Shown here one piece after another: positions 42,213 to 51,248 of a DNA stretch of 64,000 bases (the stretch's first letter is position 1; each line of letters starts with the position of its first letter). This DNA comes from Lachnospiraceae bacterium (GTDB taxonomy: Bacteria; Bacillota; Clostridia; Lachnospirales; Lachnospiraceae), in assembly GCA_022800815.1 (NCBI GenBank), contig JAAWRC010000001.1, forward strand, positions 1 to 64,000. Reading direction: 5' to 3'. The position numbers and the translations under genes were made by a program. The notes below the pieces were generated by a model. The model was not told the DNA's origin. It ran no database searches and was given only the letters and a program-made list of their open reading frames with translations.

Positions 42213-43385
42213 ATGGATAACTTTACTTTTTACAGTCCCACGTATTTTGCCTTTGGGAAGGGGACGGAAAACGAGGCGGGACATTATGTGAAGCGGTTCG
42301 GGGGAAGCAAGGTGTTGATTCATTACGGCGGAGGAAGCGCAGAGCGTTCCGGGCTCCTTGACCGGGTGAAGGCGTCCCTGGAGAAGGAAGGGCTGGGGTG
42401 CGTGACTCTCGGCGGCGTGAAGCCCAATCCCAGAAGCGGCCTGGTCTACGAGGGTATCGAGCTTTGCCGGAAGGAGAAAGTGGACTTCATCCTGGCGGTG
42501 GGCGGAGGGAGCACCATCGACTCTTCGAAGGCCATTGCCATCGGTACGCCCTACGAGGGGGATTTTTGGGACTTCTATCTGGGAAAGGCGTTTCCGGAGC
42601 GGTCGCTTCCCGTGGGCTCCGTCCTGACCATTGCGGCGGCGGGGAGCGAGGGGAGCGACGGCTCTGTCATTACCCATGAGGACGGCATGTACAAGAGGCC
42701 CTTCGGCTGCGAGATGATGCGGCCGGTTTTTGCCATTATGAATCCGGAGCTTACCATGACGCTTCCGCCTTATCAGACGGCCAGCGGCTGCACGGACATT
42801 ATGGCCCATGTGTTTGAGCGGTATTTTACCAACACGAAGCATGTGGAGATCACGGACCGGCTCTGCGAGGGGGTCCTGAAAACCATCATTAAGGAACTGC
42901 CGAAGGTTCTTGAAAATCCCAATGATTACGAGGCGAGGGCCAACATCATGTGGGCGGGAACCCTGGCCCACAACGACGTCTGCGGAGTGGGCAGGGAGCA
43001 GGACTGGGCCAGCCACAATCTGGAGCATGAGCTTTCTGCCTTTTACGACTGCGCCCACGGGGCCGGCCTGGCGGTCATGTTCCCGGCCTGGATGACCTAC
43101 GTGATGCACCATGACGTGGACCGGTTCGCCCAGTTTGCGGTCCGGGTGTGGGGCTGTGAGATGAATTTCGAGGATCCGGAGGAGACGGCGAAGGAGGGGA
43201 TTGCCAGGACGAAGGCCTTTTTCCGTTCCGTCGGCATGCCCACTTCTTTTGCGGAGCTGGGGGCGAAGGAGGAGGACATTCCGAAGCTTCTTGAGACTCT
43301 TCAGATCGAGGGACGCACCGAGGGCTTTTTCGTGAAACTTGGGCCGAAGGAGTGCAAGGAGGTCTACCGGCTGGCCTGCCGTTAA
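42213..43385 (+). CDS. Iron-containing alcohol dehydrogenase 1
   Basis: A 390-residue NAD(P)H-dependent group III alcohol dehydrogenase of the butanol dehydrogenase/YqhD branch, which reduces aldehydes to alcohols during fermentation. The nucleotide loop GGGSTIDSSKAIA is near residues 93-105. Metal ligands include the Asp/His of DIMAHVFERYF and the two His of HNLEHELSAFYDCAHGAG. Length is standard. AAAGGAGAG precedes the ATG. It is about half-way identical in layout to the second ADH encoded at 44654; the two flank a zinc-ribbon protein gene. Confidence 0.92.
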   Translation: MDNFTFYSPTYFAFGKGTENEAGHYVKRFGGSKVLIHYGGGSAERSGLLDRVKASLEKEGLGCVTLGGVKPNPRSGLVYEGIELCRKEKVDFILAVGGGSTIDSSKAIAIGTPYEGDFWDFYLGKAFPERSLPVGSVLTIAAAGSEGSDGSVITHEDGMYKRPFGCEMMRPVFAIMNPELTMTLPPYQTASGCTDIMAHVFERYFTNTKHVEITDRLCEGVLKTIIKELPKVLENPNDYEARANIMWAGTLAHNDVCGVGREQDWASHNLEHELSAFYDCAHGAGLAVMFPAWMTYVMHHDVDRFAQFAVRVWGCEMNFEDPEETAKEGIARTKAFFRSVGMPTSFAELGAKEEDIPKLLETLQIEGRTEGFFVKLGPKECKEVYRLACR

Positions 43386-43466
43386 AAGCCGGTCTGCGGG
43401 AACGGTCTGTGAAAAGGCCAGGAGACGGAGCTTCCGGAAATGGCTCCGATGCATGGGAGGTAAGGG

Positions 43467-44627
43467 ATGAAGAAGCGATATTTATGCCCGGTCTGTGACC
43501 AGGAACTGACGGCGAAGCGCTATTGTCCGGAGTGCCGCAGGGTTCGAAAGGAACCGGTGGTTTATGAGGGCTGGCTTCTTCCAAATGAGAGCGACGGTGA
43601 GGGGGTATTTCAGCGGGCGGCTGAGGGAGCTTCGGCGAGGGCGGGAAGTGCTTCTGCTTCGGGCGGGAAGGCGGTTTCCGGGAAGGCCTCTGCTTCGGGC
43701 GGGAAAGCGGTTTCCGGGAAGGCCTCTGCCTCCGGCGGAAACGCTGCGGGAAGGCGGGTGCAGAGCGGCGGCAGGGTTTATGACAGCCGTTATCTGGACA
43801 ACTGCGGCAGTGACCACGCCCATGCCTACGGCGCTCCCAACAGGGATCCCCATAAGGCGAAGCGGGGAGCGAAAGGCGGAATGTCTCTGAAGGGTTTTAA
43901 AATCCTGGTCATTCTGACAATCATCTGCAGTGCGGCGGCCGCTTTGTGGGAACCGCTCTGGGAAGTCGGAAAGGAGATCGTCACGGACATCCAGGAGGAA
44001 TTCGGTATCGGAGATTCCCGGGACGGCCCCGAAGAGGCGCTGGATGCTTTGGAGAGCGGGGAAAATGGAGCAGAGGTTTCCGGAAATGGACTGGTGGATA
44101 ATTATACGACCCTCTCCGAAGAGGAGGTGAAGGCAGCAGGTGAGCCTTGCAATGGATACGCCCATTATGACGTGGACGGGGAAGAATATATAGCAAGGCT
44201 GTCTCAGTACATAAATGATCTTTGGCCGGAGGAGGCCGTCAGCTTTGAATGGCAGGAAAGCTATAATCAGGTCTACCAAAACGGTTCCAGCCGTTACAGC
44301 TATTATGAGCGGAGGGCAGAATGCTTCCTGGGAAACGGCGTGTATTACATTGTTTCCTGTGATACGGTCACGGGAGAGGTTATGGAGTTGAGCGTCGGGG
44401 CGGAGGGAGAAGAGGAATTTGGCCGGGCATTTCTCCTGATGACCTGCGCCCTGGAGCCGGAGAAGGACAGAAATGGAGTTTGGAGCGAGATTCAGTCACT
44501 TTTTTCGGCCATGGAGGGGGAAGAGTATTATTTCGGAGATTGGGGGATCCATGAAATATATCTTTCCGGAGGAACCTCTTACTATGGAAGCTTAAAATGC
44601 TTGCCTCAGTATGACAAATATCAGTAG
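43467..44627 (+). CDS. Zinc-ribbon membrane protein with repeat linker
   Basis: A 386-residue protein that I cannot assign. Residues 7-24 are a four-cysteine zinc ribbon (CPVC, then CPEC). Residues about 50-95 are an Ala/Ser/Gly/Lys linker built from a 12-residue repeat (SASGGKAVSGKA). One membrane helix (about 150-172) follows, then a soluble, acidic C-terminal domain of 200 residues with VDGEEYIARLSQYINDLWPE. The layout suggests a cytoplasmic ribbon and an outer domain. The start follows GGGAGG. It lies between two paralogous alcohol dehydrogenases, with no evident functional link. Confidence 0.7.
   Translation: MKKRYLCPVCDQELTAKRYCPECRRVRKEPVVYEGWLLPNESDGEGVFQRAAEGASARAGSASASGGKAVSGKASASGGKAVSGKASASGGNAAGRRVQSGGRVYDSRYLDNCGSDHAHAYGAPNRDPHKAKRGAKGGMSLKGFKILVILTIICSAAAALWEPLWEVGKEIVTDIQEEFGIGDSRDGPEEALDALESGENGAEVSGNGLVDNYTTLSEEEVKAAGEPCNGYAHYDVDGEEYIARLSQYINDLWPEEAVSFEWQESYNQVYQNGSSRYSYYERRAECFLGNGVYYIVSCDTVTGEVMELSVGAEGEEEFGRAFLLMTCALEPEKDRNGVWSEIQSLFSAMEGEEYYFGDWGIHEIYLSGGTSYYGSLKCLPQYDKYQ
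43653..43757 (+). repeat. In-frame 36-bp tandem repeat
   Basis: Units at 43653-43688 and 43689-43724 differ at one position; a third, degenerate unit follows. Each unit encodes 12 residues, so copy changes would keep the frame of the zinc-ribbon protein. Confidence 0.8.
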
Positions 44628-44653
44628 GACTATGTTTGGGGGTAACAAGACAG

Positions 44654-45823
44654 ATGGAGAATTTTAATTTCTATGCGCCGACGAAGATGTTGTTCGGCAG
44701 GGGGAAGGTGGCGGAGCTTCCGCAGGAGATGAAGCCCTTCGGAAGCCGGGTGCTTCTGGTGTACGGCGGCGGAAGCATCAAGAAAAACGGGATCTATGAT
44801 ACGGTTGTAAATCTTCTTCGGGGGGAAGGGTTTGAACTTTTCGAGCTTGGCGGGGTGACGCCAAATCCCAAGATCGAGGCGGTCCGCTGCGGCGTGTCTT
44901 TGGCCTGGGAGAACCATGTGGACATGGTGCTGGCCGTTGGCGGCGGAAGCACGGTGGACTGCGGGAAGGCCATTGCGGCGGGGGCCTGCCATGAGGGGGA
45001 TCCCTGGGAGCTTGTGAAGGATGCAGGGAAGATTCAGGCGGCTCTTCCCATTTTTACGGTTCTTACCATGTCGGCCACCGGGTCGGAGATGAACGAGACG
45101 GCGGTCATCAGCAATCTGGAGGCAAAGGAGAAGCAGGGAGTTCACAGCGGGTATCTGTATCCCAGGGTTTCTGTCCTTGATCCTACCTATTTATATACGC
45201 TGCCGGCCGGGCAGACGGCGGCGGGAGTGGCGGACATTATGTCCCACATTTTTGAGGGATATTTTAAGCGGACCGAGGATGCCTATGTTCAGGATAAGTT
45301 TGCCGAGGGGATTCTCAAGACCTGCATCAAATGGGGGCCGGTGGCCCTCACGGAGCCGGAGAATTATTCGGCCAGGGCCAACATCATGTGGGCGGCCAGC
45401 ATGGCCCTAAACGGCCTGTGCGGCTGCGGCAAGGCAGGAAAGTGGTCCTGTCACGCCATGGGTCACCAGCTTGGAGCCTACTATGACATCACCCACGGGG
45501 TAGCCCTCGCCATTGTGACCCCGGCCTGGATGCGGTATATTTTGTCGGAGGATACGGTGGACAAATTTGTGGATTATGCGGTCAATGTCTGGGGCTTTCC
45601 CAGAGAGACCGACCGGTTTGCCCTGGCCAACATGGGGATTGACGCCACCGAGCGGTTTTTCCTGGACTGCGGTCTTCCCTCCAGGCTTTCGGAGCTGGGG
45701 ATCGGGGATTCGGATTTTGAAGCCATGGCAAAGGCGGCGGTGCCCTATGCAAACCTGGACACACAGGCCTATGTGCCCCTTCACGAGGAGGACGTGGTGA
45801 ACATTTACCGGGCCTGTTTGTGA
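44654..45823 (+). CDS. Iron-containing alcohol dehydrogenase 2
   Basis: A 389-residue paralogue of the dehydrogenase encoded at 42213, with the same start (MENFNFYAPTKMLFGRGKVA), nucleotide loop GGGSTVDCGKAIAAG and metal-site histidines in DIMSHIFEGYF and HAMGHQLGAYYDITHG. It is expected to reduce aldehydes with NADH. The start at 44654 lies 10 nt after GGGGGT. It may be read with the zinc-ribbon gene (26-nt gap). Paralogue duplication gives either dosage or a different substrate range; the sequence does not tell which. Confidence 0.92.
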   Translation: MENFNFYAPTKMLFGRGKVAELPQEMKPFGSRVLLVYGGGSIKKNGIYDTVVNLLRGEGFELFELGGVTPNPKIEAVRCGVSLAWENHVDMVLAVGGGSTVDCGKAIAAGACHEGDPWELVKDAGKIQAALPIFTVLTMSATGSEMNETAVISNLEAKEKQGVHSGYLYPRVSVLDPTYLYTLPAGQTAAGVADIMSHIFEGYFKRTEDAYVQDKFAEGILKTCIKWGPVALTEPENYSARANIMWAASMALNGLCGCGKAGKWSCHAMGHQLGAYYDITHGVALAIVTPAWMRYILSEDTVDKFVDYAVNVWGFPRETDRFALANMGIDATERFFLDCGLPSRLSELGIGDSDFEAMAKAAVPYANLDTQAYVPLHEEDVVNIYRACL

Positions 45824-45838
45824 GTTGTTAAAACAGGG

Positions 45839-45893
45839 AATTGCGAAACGTGGAATTGTCAGAATCCTTCCCAGGTTTTGCAGCTTCGCAATT
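45839..45893. repeat. Small palindrome, ATTGCGAA type
   Basis: AATTGCGAA (45839-45847) and TTCGCAATT (45885-45893) form a 9-bp stem around a 37-nt loop between the ADH and metY genes. Related ATTGCGAAAC words occur in the palindrome at 60581-60641, and TTCGCAATCAC occurs near 9083. Confidence 0.55.
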
Positions 45894-45930
45894 ACATGTT
45901 ATGTGAAGTATGAAAGGAGAGAACAATATT

Positions 45931-47217
45931 ATGGAACAGAAATACAAGGCGGAAACCATCTGCATTCAGGGCGGATGGACACCGGGGAAGGGGGAGCCCA
46001 GGGTGCTTCCCATTTACCAGAGCACGACGTTTAAATACGATACCAGCGAGCAGATGGCCAGGCTTTTCGATCTGGAAGACGAGGGGTATTTTTATACGAG
46101 GCTCCAGAATCCCACCAACGATGCCGTGGCCCAGAAGATCTGCGAGCTGGAGGGCGGAGCGGCGGCCATGCTGACCTCCTCCGGCCAGGCGGCAACCTTC
46201 TATTCGATTTTCAACATCGCCTCCGCCGGGGACCATGTGATCAGCTCCGCCACCATTTACGGCGGGTCCTCCAACCTGTTTACAGTGACCCTTAAGAAGC
46301 TGGGCATTGACTTTACCCTGGTGGATCCGGAAATCTCTCCGGAGGATCTGGAGAAGGAATTTAAGCCCAACACCAAGGCCGTGTTCGGCGAGACCATCTC
46401 CAATCCCTCCCTGGTGGTCCTGGACATTGAGAAGTTTGCGAAGGCGGCCCATGACCATGGCGTGCCGCTGATTCTGGACAATACCTTTGCGACGCCCATC
46501 AACTGCCGTCCTTTCGAGTTCGGTGCGGACATCGTGACTCATTCCACCACGAAGTATATGGATGGCCACGCCATGAGCGTGGGCGGCTGCATCGTGGACA
46601 GCGGCAATTTTGACTGGATGGCCCACAAAGAGAAATTCCCCGGGCTCACCACGCCGGACGAGTCCTACCACGGCCTCGTCTATGCGGAAGCCTTTGGGAA
46701 AAAGGCCTATATCACCAAGGCCACGGCCCAGCTCATGCGGGATCTGGGAGCGATCCAGTCTCCCCAGAATGCCTTCCTTTTGAATGTGGGCCTGGAAACG
46801 CTCCATCTGAGGATGCCCCGCCACTGTGAGAATGCCCTGAAAGTGGCGGAATACCTGGAGGCCTGCGAGGACGTGGCCTGGGTCAATTACCCTGGATTAA
46901 AGAGCAGTCCCTACTATGAGCGGGCGAAGAAATATATGCCGAACGGCACCTGCGGCGTGATCGCTTTCGGTTTAAAGGGCGGCAGGGATCGTTCCATCAA
47001 ATTCATGGACAGCTTAAAGCTGGCAGCCATCGTGACCCATGTGGCCGATGCCAGGACCTCGGTGCTCCATCCGGCCAGCCACACCCACCGCCAGCTTTCC
47101 GACGAGCAGTTAATCGAGGCGGGTGTGAAGCCGGACCTGATCCGTTTCTCCGTAGGAATCGAGAACGTGGAAGACATCATTGCGGACATTGAGCAGGCGC
47201 TTGATGCCGTGCGCTAG
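45931..47217 (+). CDS. metY: O-acetylhomoserine sulfhydrylase
   Basis: A 428-residue Cys/Met-metabolism PLP enzyme that makes homocysteine (or related thiols) from O-acetylhomoserine and sulfide. The length and the N-terminal AETICIQGGW are typical of MetY. The PLP lysine is in HSTTKYMDGHAMS (about 203-215), and YTRLQNPTNDAV and SSGQAATFYSI are the cofactor-phosphate regions. AAAGGAGAG precedes the ATG. No riboswitch fits in the 107-nt upstream gap. A second family member is encoded at 62777-64000. Confidence 0.92.
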   Translation: MEQKYKAETICIQGGWTPGKGEPRVLPIYQSTTFKYDTSEQMARLFDLEDEGYFYTRLQNPTNDAVAQKICELEGGAAAMLTSSGQAATFYSIFNIASAGDHVISSATIYGGSSNLFTVTLKKLGIDFTLVDPEISPEDLEKEFKPNTKAVFGETISNPSLVVLDIEKFAKAAHDHGVPLILDNTFATPINCRPFEFGADIVTHSTTKYMDGHAMSVGGCIVDSGNFDWMAHKEKFPGLTTPDESYHGLVYAEAFGKKAYITKATAQLMRDLGAIQSPQNAFLLNVGLETLHLRMPRHCENALKVAEYLEACEDVAWVNYPGLKSSPYYERAKKYMPNGTCGVIAFGLKGGRDRSIKFMDSLKLAAIVTHVADARTSVLHPASHTHRQLSDEQLIEAGVKPDLIRFSVGIENVEDIIADIEQALDAVR

Positions 47218-47480
47218 GCGGCGTGGACAGCGGTTCCTTGGGGTTCCATAGTTCGTCTTTTTATCGAGGCATTCCGGAAGGAAATCGGTTTTTTAAGCCA
47301 GAACCGGTTTTCTTCCGTGTCTCTTACCGGGCGAAAGCAGCGAAAATTTAAACGAAGATTTGGTTGTCTTTCTCGGAACTTTTGTGTCATACTGAATTTA
47401 GAGCATGACGGTTCTGTTTTTCTTAAAGCGGTTTTACCGCTTCTGAATATCATTTCTGCCTGGAGGGCATTTCGACTGCT

Positions 47481-47630
47481 AGGAATTTCCCCCTGGCCAA
47501 CCTCGGAAAGAATGATGTGGTTTCGGTCCATCACCGGCTTGCGGCAAAGGATAAGCTGAAAATAAAAGACCTTTATGGAGAAAATCTGATGTTAATGCAT
47601 CGGGATTGGAGCATAGTATCCAGATCCGGA
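47481..47630 (+). pseudogene. LysR-type regulator remnant
   Basis: About 50 codons read FPLANLGKNDVVSVHHRLAA and continue KDKLKIKDLYGENLMLMHRD, which matches the start of the effector domain of LysR regulators. No start codon, helix-turn-helix or C-terminal half remains. The rest of the gap 47218-48109 holds AT-rich sequence with no convincing gene. Confidence 0.55.
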
Positions 47631-47823
47631 CGGAGCGGTATTATCGCGGCGCCTTTTGGGGAACTGCGGCGACGACCTGGTATTCAGGAGAATACATCTG
47701 TTCTAAACTATGAAATTTATTAGTGACTCACTAATTTGTTAATATATTGTATCTGCGAAGCCAGTCAGCTATAATCCAGTATATCAAATCAAATACAGTA
47801 ATGAAACTCAGGAGGTACTTCTT

Positions 47824-47943
47824 ATGTTGGATGAACAGCTCTTTATTTATGAGCAGATCCACATATGGAGATTTGGCATATTATACAAAATATGCCATGG
47901 TAATTTGTACAATATTTTTCCGCACCAAGCGATGAACTTATAA
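47824..47943 (+). CDS. Possible 39-residue peptide
   Basis: An ATG at good spacing from AGGAGGT opens a short frame ending in TAA: it begins MLDEQLFIYEQIHIW. I see no family. It may be the start of a decayed gene, since the surrounding 47.2-48.9 kb carries other remnants, or a leader peptide for the transporter pseudogene. Confidence 0.25.
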   Translation: MLDEQLFIYEQIHIWRFGILYKICHGNLYNIFPHQAMNL

Positions 47944-48019
47944 GAAACAACAAATGGATAGCTTTAAATGAAAACAGAATACAACTATTTTTGAAAAATA
48001 TGCTATATTTAACTCATAA

Positions 48020-48033
48020 AAGAACCGGTTCTT
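48020..48033. promoter_or_regulatory. Perfect 14-bp palindrome upstream of transporter pseudogene
   Basis: AAGAACCGGTTCTT is a perfect dyad about 77 nt before the ATG of the MelB-type gene. It may be an operator. The AraC regulator encoded nearby would normally bind direct repeats, so a different regulator or a relic is possible. Confidence 0.4.
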
Positions 48034-48109
48034 CAACGAAAACATCATTTTCTCTCGTTATGGCCAAAACGTGGGAAACACAAAATCAACTAACAGGAGG
48101 AAATATTCA

Positions 48110-48942
48110 TGAATGAACCAAAAAGAGCTGCAAAAGAAAATGGTGTTTTGGCATTGGAGCCATAGGAAAAGATGCCATTGTGAACCTGGTGGGAGCGTTC
48201 CTGATGCTGTATTTCACCGACACTCTTGGCATAGCATCTACATTTGTTGGCGTGCTGTTCTTCGTGGCCCGGATGTGGGATGCCGTCAATGACCCGGTAA
48301 TGGGAATGATAGTGGACAATACTCGTACCAAGTATGGGAAATTCCGGATCTGGCTGGTGGTTGGCACTCTGCTCAACGCAGTGGTATTTGTGCTCCTGTT
48401 CACCACGCTGGGAATTGAGAGTATAACGGCTAAATGCGCCTACGTAGCGGTGATGTACATACTATATGGAATGACCTACACCATCATGGATGTTCCATAC
48501 TGGTCATGGCTGCCGAACTTGTCCAGTGATCCCAGGGAGAGGGAGAAAATCTCAGTCATCCCCAGAATCTTTGCAAGCCTTGGCGGCTTTCTCATCTGCA
48601 CCTTTGGACTGTATATGATAGATTTCTGCAATAAGCTGGCCGGAGACGAGACGGTTCTTCAGAAACAGGAGAATATTTCAAAGAGGTATGCGGAAGCGCA
48701 ATGCTCTACTCCATATTTGGATTTACCATTCTGGCGGAGATGGCCGGACTGTTCCTTTTCCCTGCTATCGCTAAGCGTATCAGCCGGGAAAAGGTATATG
48801 CCCTGGCATCCGGATATTGATGTTCGTGCTTCCCATTATCCTGGCCGTTGTAAGTTTTCTGATTTTCAAGTGTGTTTATAAGCTGAAGGGCCAGCGCCTG
48901 GAGCAGCTCACAGAGGAGATCAACCAGCTTCATGCCAATTGA
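48110..48942 (+). pseudogene. Broken GPH-family (MelB-type) sugar transporter
   Basis: The sequence starts with AGGAGGAAAT and ATG, but after about 10 codons a missing A in the AAAAGAAAATGG run shifts the frame to a TAG stop at 48163. The correct frame then resumes ([20 protein letters not shown]) for about 160 codons. It shifts again near 48690 ([20 protein letters not shown]) and jumps, through an internal deletion of roughly half the protein, to a C-terminal tail ([20 protein letters not shown]). GPH symporters import melibiose-type sugars, and an intact alpha-galactosidase gene follows, so the pair was once an uptake and hydrolysis unit. Confidence 0.82.
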
Positions 48943-49010
48943 TTCACGTCAGCGGCGCAGTACAGGCTGCGCCGCCGACCGGTTCATATTTTGCAAGGAG
49001 GAATGTATGC

Positions 49011-51245
49011 ATGATCACAGTAAACGAGAAAGAACATGTCTTCCATCTCAACAATGGGAGAATCAGCTATCTGCTCTATGTAATGGATAGCGGGCAGATG
49101 GGCCATCTGTACTTTGGAAAGGCGCTGCACACAGGCGGCAGCTATCTGCATATGGTGGAAAAAGCCCACAGGCCTATGACCACGTACATCACAGAGGGGG
49201 ATTTGTATACCTCTTATGAACATTTGCGCCAGGAATACCCAGTCTATGGAACCTCGGACTATCGCTATCCGGCCCTGGAAGTTCAGGGGACAGACGGCAG
49301 CTCCATCTGCAAGCCTGAATACCATAGCTATGTAATCGTTTCGGGGAAAAAGCCCCTGGAGGGACTGCCCGCAACCTATGTGGAGGATGACGGCGAGGCT
49401 GAGACGCTGGAGATCCTTATGCGGGATGAATGGCTCGGGCTGGAGATCACTCTGTCCTATACCATTTTCAGGGATTGCGATGCCATAGCCCGCAGCGTGC
49501 GGTTTGTCAACCAGGGGAAGAATCCTCTGTTTTTAGACAGGGCCATGAGCCTGAGCCTGGATTACCCGGATGCGGATTGGGAAAGCGTCCAACTCTCCGG
49601 TTCCTGGGCCAGGGAAAGGTCTGTGGTCACAAAGAAGCTGGAACCGGGCGTCACTGCCGTGTCCAGCATGCGGGGAAACTCATCCCATCAGCACAATCCT
49701 TTCCTGGCTTTGAAGAGAAAAGATGCCACAGAGCATGCGGGAGAAGTCTGTGGATTCAGCCTGGTATACAGCGGCAATTTCCTGGCCCAGGCGGAAGTGG
49801 ACAATTACAATGTCCTGCGGGTGATGCTGGGCATTAATCCTTTCGGATTCCGGTGGAAGCTGGAACCCGGAGAATCCTTTGTCACACCGGAAGCGGTCAT
49901 GGTCTGGTCATGTGAAGGGATGAACGGCATGAGCAGACAGTTCCATACGCTTTACAGAGAACGGCTTGCCCGGGGATATTGGAGGGACAGGGAGCGTCCT
50001 GTACTCATCAATAACTGGGAGGCAACAGCCTTTGACTATGTGGAAGAGGATTTGATCCGCTTTGCCCGCAAAGCAAAAGAGTGCGGTATTGAACTCTTTG
50101 TCCTTGATGACGGCTGGTTCGGTGCAAGGAACAATGACCGGGCGGGACTGGGGGATTGGAGAGCCAATCCGGCTAAGCTCCCCAATGGCATAAAAGGCCT
50201 GGCAGATCAGATTGAAGCCCTTGGCATGAAATTCGGCCTGTGGTTCGAGCCGGAGATGGTCAACAGGGACAGCGACCTATTCCGTGCCCATCCGGATTAT
50301 ATCATCCAGACGCCGGGACGCACCCCTTCTCACGGCCGCAACCAGTTCGTGCTGGACTTCTCCAGAAGAGAGGTAGTCGATGAGATTTACGGCCAGATGT
50401 ATATCCTGTTGAGCCAGGCAAAAATCAGCTATATCAAATGGGATATGAATCGTTCCATCAGTGAATGCTACTCCTCAGCCTTTCCAGCGGACAGACAGGG
50501 AGAAATCTTCCACAGATACATTCTGGGGGTATACAGTCTCCACGAAAGATTGATTCAGGCTTTCCCGAAGCTGCTCATCGAGTCCTGCTCCAGCGGCGGC
50601 GGACGTTTCGATGCCGGAATGCTCTATTATGCGCCGCAGGGATGGACATCCGATGACTCAGATGCCATTGAGCGGCTGAAGATTCAATATGGCACCAGCC
50701 TTGTATATCCCGTCAGCTGTATGGGAGCCCATGTCTCTGCCTGTCCCAACAGCCAGGTAGGACGCAGCACTCCGATAGAGACCCGGGGCAATGTGGCTAT
50801 GACAGGGGCTTTTGGATATGAGCTGGATCTGAACAAACTAAGTGAAGAAGAGCTGAAGACAGTTAAACAACAGATAGCATTCTACAAACAGAACAGAGGC
50901 CTGTTTGCGCAAGGATCCTTCTACCGGTTGTTAAGTCCTTTTGAGGGGAATTTCGCTGCCTGGGAGATGGCGGAGCGTGACGGGAGCAGGGCTCTGGTAA
51001 CGGTTACCCGCATTTTAAGTGAAATCAACGGCCCCTACCGCCGTATTCCGCTCCTGGGACTGAATCCTGATCGGAAGTATCGTATCTGTAGCAGATATCT
51101 CTCCTATGACGCTTACGGAGACGAGCTGATGCAGTTCGGCCTCATGCTGGAGGATCAGGCTTCCGGCCAGGTTATTGAGGGGAGCGGCGGAAGCGGAAGC
51201 TGCGAAGATTTTCGTTCCCTGGTCTATGAAATCATGGCAATATAA
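49011..51245 (+). CDS. aga: GH36 alpha-galactosidase
   Basis: A 744-residue cytoplasmic enzyme that releases galactose from raffinose-family sugars and melibiose. The N-terminal beta-supersandwich (about 1-330) is followed by a TIM barrel with FVLDDGWFGARNND, the nucleophile Asp in YIKWDMNRSISE and the acid/base Asp in GWTSDDSDAIERL, and a C-terminal sheet domain. IESCSSGGGRFDAGM is the family signature. The length matches the tetrameric Gram-positive enzymes. AAGGAGG precedes the ATG. The transporter gene just upstream is broken, so substrate must enter by another route or the enzyme is now of little use. Confidence 0.95.
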   Translation: MITVNEKEHVFHLNNGRISYLLYVMDSGQMGHLYFGKALHTGGSYLHMVEKAHRPMTTYITEGDLYTSYEHLRQEYPVYGTSDYRYPALEVQGTDGSSICKPEYHSYVIVSGKKPLEGLPATYVEDDGEAETLEILMRDEWLGLEITLSYTIFRDCDAIARSVRFVNQGKNPLFLDRAMSLSLDYPDADWESVQLSGSWARERSVVTKKLEPGVTAVSSMRGNSSHQHNPFLALKRKDATEHAGEVCGFSLVYSGNFLAQAEVDNYNVLRVMLGINPFGFRWKLEPGESFVTPEAVMVWSCEGMNGMSRQFHTLYRERLARGYWRDRERPVLINNWEATAFDYVEEDLIRFARKAKECGIELFVLDDGWFGARNNDRAGLGDWRANPAKLPNGIKGLADQIEALGMKFGLWFEPEMVNRDSDLFRAHPDYIIQTPGRTPSHGRNQFVLDFSRREVVDEIYGQMYILLSQAKISYIKWDMNRSISECYSSAFPADRQGEIFHRYILGVYSLHERLIQAFPKLLIESCSSGGGRFDAGMLYYAPQGWTSDDSDAIERLKIQYGTSLVYPVSCMGAHVSACPNSQVGRSTPIETRGNVAMTGAFGYELDLNKLSEEELKTVKQQIAFYKQNRGLFAQGSFYRLLSPFEGNFAAWEMAERDGSRALVTVTRILSEINGPYRRIPLLGLNPDRKYRICSRYLSYDAYGDELMQFGLMLEDQASGQVIEGSGGSGSCEDFRSLVYEIMAI

Positions 51246-51248
51246 GAA

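Noticed and set aside
43653..43757. Short tandem units considered as CRISPR or regulatory iterons
   Set aside because: Units are directly adjacent without spacers and lie in frame within a coding sequence.
45824..45930. Possible SAM riboswitch before metY
   Set aside because: The gap is about 107 nt and shows only a 9-bp palindrome; no S-box core motifs were seen.
47214..47534. 106-residue minus-strand frame after metY
   Set aside because: No ribosome site, no domain, and it overlaps the LysR remnant on the other strand.
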